NCBI RefSeq assembly: GCF_910591885.1
Contig: NC_063282.1
Location: 4,094,001-4,158,000 of the forward strand
Direction: 5' to 3'
Length of the DNA stretch: 64,000 bases
From: Bombus terrestris
Taxonomy: Eukaryota; Arthropoda; Insecta; Hymenoptera; Apidae
Part shown: positions 13,111 to 23,510 of the stretch, piece by piece
Layout of the letters: each line of letters starts with the position of its first letter
Numbering within the stretch: the stretch's first letter is position 1
Program-made: the position numbers and the translations under genes
Notes under the pieces: model-generated
Database searches by the model: none
The model's input: the letters and a program-made list of their open reading frames with translations, nothing else
Told to the model about the DNA's origin: nothing

Positions 13111-13269
13111 AAATTCAGTTCGAGGACAGATGTAAACCCTGATACGTCGAGATATATTGTAACGGCAGTTTCCTTCAAGGGCTTAGGTCGGAGTTCAGAG
13201 ATCAGTGCCGATAACGAGGCCGATTTGATACGTGTCCGAAAAAGATACGAATTTCTCCAACACGTCTGA
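13111..13269 (+). CDS. Candidate 3' exon, uncertain
   Basis: A good acceptor (pyrimidine-rich stretch ending CTTACAG) lies just before 13111. One frame then stays open for about 52 codons to a TGA at 13267-13269, reading RTDVNPDTSRYIVTAVSFKG and later SADNEADLIRVRKRYEFL. The composition is protein-like, but no domain is recognisable, no polyadenylation signal was identified, and an open run of this length arises by chance fairly often. Confidence 0.2.
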   Translation, partial: KFSSRTDVNPDTSRYIVTAVSFKGLGRSSEISADNEADLIRVRKRYEFLQHV

Positions 13270-13729
13270 CCTTCGAATAATAATTATTCTCGTCCAGTCA
13301 AAGAGATTACAATCTTAAAAGAACCAAAAAAAAAAAAAAAAAAAAAAGAAAAAAGAGAAAGAAAAAGCAACGAAATATCCTCCAACACGAAATTAATTCT
13401 CTGCTGGCAGTTTTTATTAACAAGCTTTTTTTATTGATATTTCTATAAGTTTTTTATTCGTCGAATGATACGTCCTTTACTTTCAACACGACGTTATCAA
13501 TCGTTGTAAACTCAATTATAACCAAGCTACGTCCTTCTTTCGCCTAAATTTTATACCAATTAATCGAAATACAATTGAACCTTAAAGATGTAACGCGAGA
13601 TATCAAAATTGATCTGAAAATATCCAGAAGATCGAATTTTATTTGCCTCTAAGTATACAAACTATAATATAGCTACCCAAAACGGTACCATAACACTACT
13701 CAAAAGAAAATGTATGTATTCTTTGTCTA
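13270..13729. other. Non-coding stretch with A-run
   Basis: A long A-rich run lies at 13326-13372. The rest is AT-rich without supported features, leading up to the hairpin pair. Confidence 0.5.
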
Positions 13730-13819
13730 TGCGAATATTATAGATACTTGTGTGCAGTTGAACTTTAATTTCTTGAAATATCAAAGTTCAACTGCGTACA
13801 AGTATCTATAATATTCGCA
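13730..13819. repeat. Hairpin 1: inverted repeat, 37-nt arms, 16-nt loop
   Basis: Left arm 13730-13766 and right arm 13783-13819 are complementary at 35 of 37 positions. The loop, 13767-13782, reads AATTTCTTGAAATATC and is identical to the loop of the larger hairpin that follows. The stem length would suit a pre-miRNA-like or short hpRNA structure, or a snap-back replication product. Confidence 0.85.
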
Positions 13820-13841
13820 ATAATCTATATAATAATCTATA

Positions 13842-14113
13842 ATAATCGCAATTGGAATATTCGTACACTGTCAAGTGACAACTTTTAGGAAAGAAACGAC
13901 TGTAGTAGGTTTATGGAGTAAAATACCAAACGATAGTGGAAAATAAAGACTCGGTTTCTGCGATTGTTTAATTTCTTGAAATATCAAACAATCGCAGAAA
14001 CCGAGTCTTTCTTTTCCACCATCGTTTGGTATTTTACTCCGTAAACCTACTACAGTCGTTTCTTTCCTAAAAGTTGTCACTTGACAGTGTACGAATATTC
14101 CAATTGCGATTAT
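13842..14113. repeat. Hairpin 2: long inverted repeat, 128-nt arms, 16-nt loop
   Basis: Left arm 13842-13969 and right arm 13986-14113 are reverse complements with three mismatches in 128 and no gaps. The 16-nt loop at 13970-13985 is the same as in hairpin 1. As RNA from the plus strand one mismatch would be a G-U wobble. There is no clear terminal repeat or target-site duplication of a transposon. A long near-perfect stem with a tiny loop is what insect hairpin-RNA loci feeding Dicer-2 look like; a recent template-switch or foldback element is the main alternative. The minus-strand frame within it is incidental. Confidence 0.9.
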
Positions 14114-16854
14114 AATTCGATCGACGACGTATAACGTACAAAGCGTATAAAGACGCTAAAGCGCTGCAATTAAAAAGGCAATAAATAAATAAAAGATTAG
14201 AGTGTCGTGCAACAAAATGAAGAAGATTTGACTCTTGCTGGCTCGAAATAACGATCGAACGAGGATCGCGATATCGAAGCAAGATCGATCTCGATCTGGC
14301 TCGATCGTTATCTCTCACGTTCTTCTGCTTTCGTCGCGGGTTATTTTCTGCTTGAACGAGTCGCAAACGCGTCGAAAGTTCGTTTCGGTCGACGATCATA
14401 ACACTCGGACAGGACAGAAAACGAAGCAAAACGAGAGAGAAGGAATAGGAATCGGTAAAATTGCAGGCGGAATAGGATTCCGCCTGAGACAAGTGGCTTT
14501 TAACCTGACCTTCCTCTAATTTCTCAGCCATAGAAAGCTCGATTAATTTGGAACGGTGGACCGGGGCAGCCGGTTTCTTCGATTAGCCACGGAAAAGAAA
14601 TTATTCGAGCGAGCTGGCTCTGACCACAGAGACACCAGCTTCTCGGAAGCCTGGCCTGTAGATCTACAATTTTCAATAATTATTTCCAGTCCTCTCCGGC
14701 TGCACGACCGCTCCACTTCCACGGACAAACGACGAATAATTTGCGTCGGAGAAAGGAGAAAGAAAATCGAACGGGTTTTACCGTGAAATAAGCGGCCAGA
14801 CAGACAAAGAAAACTGCCACGGCGATCGTAGTCGAATGTGAAACAAAGTTGCGCGGATGAAAAGGGACGAGTGATAGCGTGTAGCACGGTGTAACGAGCA
14901 ACCACTCGTTTTTCCACTCGTTTTTTCCATCGAAAGAAGCTTTTAGTACTTAATTTCCAAGGAAGTTGCAGGCAACGGAGAAGCACCTGATTGCCTATTA
15001 CAAGGAAATAAAAAGGATTTCCTATTACAGGAAATGGGGAAATTGTGCTCGAACGAAGACTGTTCGCTGTCTTACAAAATTATAAACTGGCTCGTAATCG
15101 ACGAATCGAAATGGAGAATGGTTCGAGTGGCAGAAACGGAGATTTTTTTTTTTTATAGAAATCGGAAATTTTCGTTCAGAATCGATAGTTTCTCTTTGTA
15201 TGATCGTATAATCAAGTATAATTCGTGCTTCGTTTAACGTTAAATTGCTAGCTAAGAGACGAGAGTTAGTCTGAAACGGAATTAAACCGCCAGTAATCAT
15301 CGATTACGATCTCGATAGAACTCGTAATTATTACGAATCTGTGATAACGAAACCAGCTTGTCATTGATTAATAATGAAACGTTGCTTACCTTAGGAAACT
15401 ACGCTTCGAAGTTAACCTTTCGTTTGAAAGCACGAAATTAATAGCTAATTGTTTGAACGGTACGTTGATTTGAAGAAACAACAACCGCGAGAAAAAGACG
15501 ACGTACGCGGCGATCAAATAAACGAAGGAATTCTAATAGAAGAGGAAACGTAAGAAGCGTGGATTCTTGGTAATAAAAATGGATGAAAAAGACTGGAAGA
15601 GATCGGTGGGAATGAAAGCGAAAAATCAAGGAACGAGAGCAAAATAAAGCGGGACGAACGCGAAAAGTAGCAACGCGTTGCGATCGGATCCGCTTTCGAG
15701 GAAAAGAAAACGATTCGGAAAAGGTAAGAAAGGAAGGGAAAGAAGGCGAAATGGGGTAAGAGGGAAGAGAGAAATGGGGATGGTGATCGGTGCACGCGCC
15801 TGTGGCGAACGTGATGATTGGCTCCCGAAAGCAGAAGAGGCAGACATTAGGCCCTGGCCTCCAGGTGTGCAGATCGGGCCCAGATAAAGCTCGCTGCTCG
15901 ATTAACCTTTCGCGCGCCAGAAGAAAAATACGCCTGCCGAAATTGCCAGGTCTCTCTGTCTTGGGCGACGCACGGCATGCAGTCAACAGAAAACGAAACA
16001 ACGATTCTTCGATTTTCATCTTATTATTCCACGATATCGTCGGTCTGTAAGTAATACGAATGTAAACGATAATTTCGCAAAAAATTTATAGAAAACTTAT
16101 AGAAAAATCGCTTGAGCGTTAAAAATCTAATCGCTGGAAAATTAGCTCGTTCGTTGTACAGTTAGTTCTGTTCGTTAATTCTTGTTGAATAATTAAACGG
16201 CGTTTGTTACGCCTTAAAATATGGAGAATTTCAATTTCCAATTTGTAAATCTTTTTGTCGCTTTAAAGAACAAATTAGGAAAGAACGGTTCGAAGCATCC
16301 TGTAATTTTAATTATTCCGTGTCAAGAAGGTGTTGTATCGCGTTGCTATATAATTCTTTTCGCCTACAAATCGTTACACCGAATATTGTTGATTTTTAAC
16401 ACGAGATCCATTCGTAATCGCGACTTGGAGGCTACAATTCTCGCCGCATTGGTGCAAAGAAAATTTTAAAGTTACACAACAACTCCGTTCTAAATGTCTG
16501 TTTTACGACAAACAGATATATTGCTAAATGTTGGCGTAATATCTGACGAAACGGAAAGCAGAGTAAACGACCTCTGTATGACGCTTACGAAAAAATGGAA
16601 AGATCGTTCCCGGCTCGGCGCTATTTACTCCGACGTTAAAAAATCACACTGCGCGTAACTAGAAATAGATGCGAATAGAATAAATTTCAATCGGGCAAAG
16701 AAGTAGGGATAACTTTAACGAAGATTTGACGAACACACTTTTACTCACGTCGGATATCAGGTGATATCGAGTTTTAAGAAACCATGCACACGCACGTCAT
16801 GTGCATTTTTTTATTCTTTGCCCCGAATCGTCGTTCATATGTCGCAGCGTAGAA
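14114..16854. other. Non-coding stretch with a purine-rich segment
   Basis: No supported gene. 15590-15790 is strongly purine-rich on the plus strand and generates open frames on both strands. A donor-like CTAAG|GTAAGC exists on the minus strand near 15389, but the sequence before it is AT-rich and not exon-like. Confidence 0.4.
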
Positions 16855-16860
16855 CGTGAG

Positions 16861-17007
16861 AACGTGGCCTGTAGACGCGCGAACGTAGCCCGCGGTTGTG
16901 CTAACGTGTTCTGCGAACGTGCGAACCTGTTCCGCGAACTTGCGAACGCGGCCTGAAAGTTTGGTCTGCGAGCGCGCAAACGTAGCGAACGTGGCCTGCG
17001 AACGTTG
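16861..17007. repeat. 21-bp minisatellite, about seven units
   Basis: Units start at 16861, 16882, 16903, 16924, 16945, 16966 and 16987, in exact 21-bp register, with a core like AACGTGGCCTGCGAACGTGCG. Because 21 is divisible by three, the minus-strand translation shows a 7-residue periodicity (for example FAEQVRT, FAEHVST), which is a consequence of the repeat and not evidence of a protein. Confidence 0.8.
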
Positions 17008-18699
17008 CCAGGGAATTTTGATTTTTGCCGTCAATTCAAATTCCGCATTGTGCGACTCGTGGAAAGTAAAACGAGCAGCCAAAACGATGGACACTATCGC
17101 CGGCGTGGCATTAACGTCGAGTTAATATCCGATTAATGTCGAATTAATAAAATCATCTTTTCTTCCTATGACTTTGATTGAAAAAGTATATCGGTTAGAT
17201 TATACGCATAATAAGCTTCCGGATTCGTACTCGATTTAAAGATAAAAGAAGAGATATTCTGAATAACTGGAACGATCCAGGGGTGTTTTGTATCGCAGAG
17301 CGCCGAAGATTTATGTCTTTGATTACGAAATGTGACTCTCGCGATTTATCTCGTTGACGCTAAGTTTTAATTCTTGCCAGCGATAAGTGCGATTCCGCGT
17401 CTTAATTTACTATATTTACAATGACCTAACCTAGATTAACCAGGCCGGTATTAAAACATTCCTAACGAAATACAAGTTTATCTTCTAATTTTTCTACAAA
17501 AATGAAAAAACAAATAGCTATTTCTTGATATATTCTACATTGCCTCCCACAATATACAGCTATGTACAGCGTTAATAATAACTTGCTCCGAATCAAGCTC
17601 GTTGCTAACAACATCAACTTATCTCAAATCAACCACGTCGCGGTTAAAAATTCGGAGCCGAGTACAATCTTGTAATTTTCAGAGAAACATCAACGGAAAT
17701 ACTTTCAGTCAAGCGATACAACGATACTACATTTACAAACAATTTCTTAGAATACATCATTAGAATAGAATACAGCATCAACGATGACCTACTCCAAGCG
17801 CATGGCCATTAAAAACACCTAAAACCTAATTTCTCGTACGAGAACTCTCGCTCTCTCTGTCTTAGAAACCGCATCGTGATCCAGAAGCGAAGCCTTGGAT
17901 CATCAGGAGGCACTGTTAGAACACAGCCCCCGAAAACCTAATGAACGACCGGGCTTCCGTGAGACGGCAACTTTTGAAAAAAAAAAAGAAAAAGGAAAAG
18001 AGAAAAAAGAAAAGAAAAGAAGGAGAAATTCGAGCAGAAGGCGTTGGATGGCGCGAGCGGACAAGCGAGTAAGAAAGAGAAATCCAAGTTGGACCGAGAG
18101 GGATGGGAGAAGATTCCATTCACCGCGGGTAATGAGGTCCTCGCCACCAGGAGGCATGAATGAACTCTGGAAAGAGGCGACCGCGGACCAGAGAAGAAGA
18201 ACAAGAGGAGAAGACAAGGGGAAGAGAGGCGGAATGATAGAGATGAGAAGAAAGAGAAAGAGGCGAAGCAAGATGAATCTCCCTGCAGGATATTGGAAAT
18301 ACTTGAGGGCTGTTCAACACGGGGCCATTTAGGGGCCACGCCACTATTATAATCGAGTTCGACACGAAGCATACGCAATAAAACGAGCGAGACGGTCGCG
18401 CAGCCTAGACCGCTTGATGGACGTTCCCGAGGACGTGGAACTTCACCAAGCCCAGGAGAGTTAATAACGCCCCGGGTTTCCGTCCATCTCCTTTTTGCTT
18501 TTAATTGGCCACCTGAGATTTCAATTTCAACCGATCGCCAGAATCTGTTTAATCCACGCCGATTTCATCAATAGCGCCGCTCTCCGATCGTTCGTGTCTC
18601 GCAGCTGTTCGCATCTATACGATCTCTTCTTATACCATCGTCTGCTGATTTTTGCCAACGTTCCACTTTTTCTCTTTTTCTTTCTTCTCTTCTCTCTAG
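17008..18699. other. Non-coding stretch with purine-rich block
   Basis: 17970-18280 is purine-rich on the plus strand (GAA/AAG-like, interrupted) and supports long but mutually exclusive frames on both strands. At its right end, 18660-18699, is a strong pyrimidine tract with TCTCTCTAG, a good acceptor on the plus strand. Confidence 0.4.
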
Positions 18700-18798
18700 G
18701 ATGTAGCAGAGCAGTTTGGATATTATAACGAAAATGGATCGGTGATCGGATCGTTCAACCATTCAAAGATATTCATTCCTGGTGCTGGGTGTCGTTGA
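18700..18798 (+). CDS. Candidate 3' exon after a strong acceptor, uncertain
   Basis: A 35-nt pyrimidine-rich tract ending CTCTCTAG precedes 18700. Read from the first base the sequence is open for 32 codons to TGA (18796-18798): DVAEQFGYYNENGSVIGSFN then HSKIFIPGAGCR. The composition is protein-like, but no donor-linked upstream exon, domain or polyadenylation signal could be tied to it. Confidence 0.2.
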   Translation, partial: DVAEQFGYYNENGSVIGSFNHSKIFIPGAGCR

Positions 18799-20059
18799 TC
18801 GACGATTTTTAACAATTTGTAACGCAGCCGGATCGAAACGATCGTGAGATTTCGTGAAACTGAAGAAGCCAATCTTCGTATTCTAACGAGTCGAATTCAA
18901 AAGTTTGTTACATACGATATGAACTGACAAATATCAAGAGTCTGCCCATGGTACAACCACCGTTGAACATTTCACAGTTCAACGAACTCATTAATTTGTT
19001 CTTTACGAGCCATTCGAAACCTCTGGAGGAACCTTTAAACCACATGGCAGCCGAAGAATCGGCAACGCCCAGAGTAATTCAGAGTGTTAATTTTGCGACA
19101 ACTGCAAACCTGACGACGCCATGAACCATCCAATATCCAAAGGAATTCATCAATTTGCTTCTTACGAAATCCCAAAGGTCTGGGAGGAGCTCGAGCCAAG
19201 AAGCAAACGACGTGGCGACGGAAGGACAAACGTCCCTGAAGGATCCTCGAGATCTGACGATCGCGAGAAAAGGGAAGACGAGAGGAGAAGCCGCAAGAAT
19301 CGTGGTGCCAGATAGTCTGACAGCTATTTTTTCTCGTCATTTCTCGACGTCATCGGCAGATCCACCCCGCGGCCGCAGCCACAATTCGTGTCGCGTCTTT
19401 TCTCCTTCGGGAGCCTGTGTCTCTCGTTCCTCCTCGTCTTTGTCGAGCCACCCCTCGTTCGCGTCACAGGGAATCACACTGACAGCCTCTGATTAATACA
19501 ATCCTTAATATCGTCTCTCTTTCTCCGGACGGCAAGGGGTGGCTCCGACCAAGCCAAACGAGAGAACGCGTTTCTGGAACGAGGCTGATGTACGATCTCT
19601 TCCTGTCGCGATTAAACCGTTCCTTTGATTCCGTTTCCTGGGGAGCGTGCAAGACTTAGGCCACTGTTTTCTCGAACGTTGTCACTCTTCACTGAATCGA
19701 CTTTTTTCTCCATCTTCGCGAGATCGCAGGGAATCTTCGCCTTGGTCGAGACTCGCTTGGTCAAGTACCGGACCATCGTTTTATATTTAGGCTTTCACAG
19801 GCTGAAATTATGGCGAATGTTACATTTCGTTGCGGTCTATCTTTTTTCGTCAACGCGTATTCTTTCCTTCCCTTTGGAATGTTAGGATACGTCGTTGATT
19901 ACTAAGACGTACGGAAGTAAACGAGGTTGGTGGAAACATTCGGAATGAAATTTATGGCGAATATTCGATTTCCTCGCAGACTCTTTCGAAAGTACCGAAT
20001 TCTTTGCTGCTTTTTATATTTCAAAGTTTCGTTATTCAGACTGTGCCGAGGAATTAGCA
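18799..20059. other. Non-coding stretch
   Basis: No gene supported. 19160-19480 is GC-richer and open on both strands without recognisable product. Confidence 0.4.
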
Positions 20060-20460
20060 GAGCTTGCGCGGAAAATTGCCAGTTAAATTATGACGCGTGT
20101 TCTGCTCGCTTGCAGATTCCATTATCTGCAATATATTTCAAGATTCTCGTTTGACGGATACGCATGTTCTAGTTTCTTGCAGAAAGTTAAATTACGTAGT
20201 TAATTATTGAAAGAGCTGACGGAACAAGAGAATTTGTTGCGAAAATTGCCAATTAAAATTGTAACGAGTATCGTGTTTCTCTGTAGATTCCATTATTTTT
20301 AAAATATTCAATTCTCTCTTGCCTCGCGTTCAAACGTCGACGTTCCTGTTTAACGAACGCGTTTCTTCTTCTTTCTCTGACTGAATTAAGGTACGTAGTT
20401 AATTGTTGAAAGAGCTGATGAAATAACGGAGTTTGTTTGGAGGATTGGCAGATATGGGCC
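20060..20460. repeat. Degenerate tandem repeat, period about 170-200 bp
   Basis: GAAAATTGCCA is found at 20071 and 20241, each followed by a diverged block containing AGATTCCATTAT. TACGTAGTTAATT(A/G)TTGAAAG is found at 20193 and 20392. Two to three old copies. Confidence 0.65.
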
Positions 20461-21069
20461 GGTCCACGGCGCTAGCACGCGTTTTACAACTGTTTCGCGA
20501 TAATCAGCATGACCTTTAGCACGATGATTCACGAGCGGCGCGGATGATCGTACATCGCGCGCCACCACATGGTTATCCCGATTATTTTTCAGCTATCAAC
20601 CGGCAAAAAAACTGATTGCAATTTGTCTTCGTAATTGAGCGCGGAATTAGTAATTAAAAGCGGAGAATTATCTCAATGAGTTCGAGCATTGTTCCACATT
20701 GCATCGATACGTCTGCTCGTTATCCGTCATCGGAAAAGTCTGATCCTTCTCTGCTAAGGAATTATGATCATCCCCCGCGTGTCCTTCGTTAAACAGAATC
20801 ATACGGAATTGCTCATTTTTCGACGTTGTTCGACTCGTCAAAATTAAATGCGACAAGCAACGACGAGTGACTTACTCGTGGGAAGAGACGATACTTCAGA
20901 CTCTCAAGACTCTCGACTTTACTGCGTAGAAAAAAAAACAATTCTCCTGGTGCAACATACGTATTAAATGTATCAAATGTTAATTCCAAACTCAAGAAGT
21001 TCCTCCTTCTTCCACTGGAATTTGCGCGCGCATCTATGCTCCTTCAGTATACACGAAACATCAACGATC
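20461..21069. other. Non-coding stretch
   Basis: Nothing supported. Short frames only. Confidence 0.4.
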
Positions 21070-21420
21070 GTTAGTAGACTGCGGATATTTATGTAAATTC
21101 ATATTTTTATAGAGGAAAATAAGAGAAACAGAGAAGCAGGAATTTGTTTTACTTAATAAATATGATAATGGGGGTTAGACCTTGCATATTTCATGTGATC
21201 CTGCGTGTTCCATGTACTTTTACACTCACAAACTTTCCATAAACGCATGAACGTTCGCAGACCATAAATATTACTTATTATTTAAAAAAAATATGCGTGA
21301 AAATAGTATTTCTATAGAGGCGAGTAAAGAAATAGAGAAGCGGAGATTTGTCTTGCCTATTGAATATTACAATAAGCGCTAAACTTTCATCCCAATTATC
21401 GTTTATTATTTTAAAAACTA
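21070..21420. repeat. Degenerate tandem duplication, period about 205 bp
   Basis: Two diverged copies share a TATAGAGG block (near 21108 and 21313) followed by an AGAGAAGC(A/G)G block and a stretch leading to TAATAAATATGATAA or its counterpart. Old duplication. Confidence 0.5.
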
Positions 21421-21769
21421 CGTGCAAAGTGAAATTTATTAAATCGAAACGAATGTCGTGGATAGAACGTGACGCATGAATGAAACACGATGTCGGAGGA
21501 TCGTTGGAAAGCATTGAAAAGCCAGGAAACCGTAAATCCATGGAAAAACAAGTATAACACGCCAGAAAACCCGTGCACTGTCATCGTCCGAAAAATCAAT
21601 GGCAACGCCGGTAGCCCGGCAGAGATCAAGAATCCCTCGTCATTCCACAGATCCATCGGCGTCGGCTGGTAGCATCCGAGAGACCAGAGTCTCCCTATTG
21701 CATTATGGGGACAGAGAGAAGACGCTCATAGCGGCTGAATAGAGAAGGACCGGTAGATCGTGCCATAAA

Positions 21770-22300
21770 GAAGACGAAGACACCGACGACCACTACGACA
21801 TCCACCAACGACGACGATGGAATAGACGAAGAAGAAGAAGAAGAGGAGGAAGAAACGGAGGACGAAGAGGAAGAAGCAGAAGAAGAAGAGGACGAGAGAA
21901 AAAGAAGGAGGGGGTGGTTAGCCGAGGGGGTCCATGGCATTAGTATAGCACGCCGGAATAATTGGGTACAGTCTGGCCGGCTACCGTACGTAACGTCGGC
22001 TCCTTTCAAGCCAAGGGAGGAGAGGGACTGCACCTCGTCCTCTCTTTCATCCTCACCCCTCTTGGTCCTCATCCTCCTGGCTGGGCTGCGCGCCGGCAAA
22101 AAGATCAGCGAGACTGGCGAAAAAGAGAGCAGAAGAACGCGACTACTGGACGGAGTATATGAGAAGAAGGAGGATCGAGGCAGCAGCACCGAGCTACGGC
22201 AGAAGAAGAGGCGGAAGATAGAAGAGGAAGAATACGAGGAAGAAGAAGGCTGGAAGATGGTCGGAGAGAGAAACGCGTCTCGCTGATTCTTGCGGTGGAA
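21770..22300. repeat. Purine-rich GAA/GGA block
   Basis: The plus strand is rich in GAA, GAG and AGA triplets, densest at 21830-21915 and 22150-22260. Minus-strand frames are Ser-rich and plus-strand frames are Glu/Arg/Lys-rich, both expected from composition. A pyrimidine-rich (TCC/CTC)n run follows at 22520-22568, giving a purine-then-pyrimidine arrangement. Confidence 0.6.
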
Positions 22301-22519
22301 ACAGGAGCAAAAGACCAGGGCGCTGGCACCGCAACAGTAACCAAGAGCAGAGATGAACAAAAGCAACGAGACACACCGGGGCTAGAACAAAAGCAACGAG
22401 ACCGGCGCAAAACAACTGACGAGTTCGAGAACGGCCAGAGTCATAACTGTCTCGATGGCCAGTGGCGCGGATGTCCTGGCAAATACGAGGCTCTTGAATC
22501 TTCCTTCTTTGTTCCTCGT

Positions 22520-22568
22520 CCTCTTTTTCCTCCTCCTCCTCCTCCTCTTCCTCCTCCTCCTCCTCTTG
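22520..22568. repeat. (TCC)n microsatellite
   Basis: Near-perfect CCT/TCC triplet run with two interruptions. Confidence 0.85.
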
Positions 22569-22918
22569 GATCGTTCTTCCTGCCGCTTGTTTCTGTACAC
22601 TCGCTGCTCTCGGTGTTCAGCTCGACGAAGCGTCAGCGTTAACTCGCTTTTCGTATGTCCACCCTCGCTCAGACTCTTCTTCGATTCTTAGACGGATTTC
22701 CTGATGCCGAGGAAACTCAGCTTCCGGCACGGAGGTCCTAGACTTGGAGACTCGCTTCGGAAACAAACAGTGAATCAACCGCCTCGCGTGAATGTATCTA
22801 TGCGGAGGGAAAGTTATTGCGATAGAAACTTCTGCTTTCTCTGGATGTTGTTTTTCGGTGGGTTTTTGAATTCGTTTCACCGCTGTTCTTCCGCCGGGTT
22901 CTTTTTCGTATAATTAGA

Positions 22919-23510
22919 GGAGGAAGCTGATCGTACGCGATTTCGATAAAATCGTTCGATTTGATGGTGACTGGTAATTTTGAAAACCTCTTTCTCATTC
23001 TTTTTGTTTTAACTACAACCAGAAGAGAAGAACGTTTTTTTTCATTTTGATAGAGCGCCAAGTATTGCAAGTCGATAGAATTTTGCCGTAGAAAGTAAAT
23101 CGGTGTCTCTCCTTTATTCTTTTCGTTTTTATTAAGAAAGTAGGATTGTCGATTTCCACAGAACGTGGACTAACGGGTGTTAAGTAAAATTTTTCTATAG
23201 AAATTATACATCCTCCGCCTGTCTCCCATTATCATCCTCTTACTATTTTTATTCCAATTAGAAGAACATGTTGATCGCTGATTTTAATTAGACGCAGAGT
23301 GTTGCAAGTCGATAGAATTTTGACGTAGAGAAAATAAATGCTCTGTCTACCTGGCCAGTATCTCTATCTTGCTCTTTCCATTTTAATTAAAGGAGGATAC
23401 TGATCGTTGATTTTGATAGAATGTAGAATAGCGAATGTTAGGTGAGATTTTGGCGTGGAAAGTAAATATCTTGTGTCTACCTTGGCAGTATCTCTCCCTT
23501 ATTCATGGCA
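22919..23510. repeat. Degenerate tandem array, period about 105-130 bp
   Basis: Five diverged units are recognisable by a GATTT(T/C)GATA-like core near 22940, 23044, 23151, 23279 and 23408. Better-preserved pairs share TTGCAAGTCGATAGAATTTT (near 23066 and 23302) and a GTCTACC...CAGTATCTCT block near 23350 and 23477. Confidence 0.6.

Noticed and set aside
16774..17094. 106-codon minus-strand frame with heptad-like repeats
   Set aside because: Periodicity is explained by the 21-bp minisatellite.
17426..17438. CCTAACCTAG resembling the insect telomere repeat
   Set aside because: Only about two units; chance occurrence.
21695..22366. 223-codon Ser-rich minus-strand frame
   Set aside because: Arises from the GAA/GGA purine block on the plus strand; other frames are open too.
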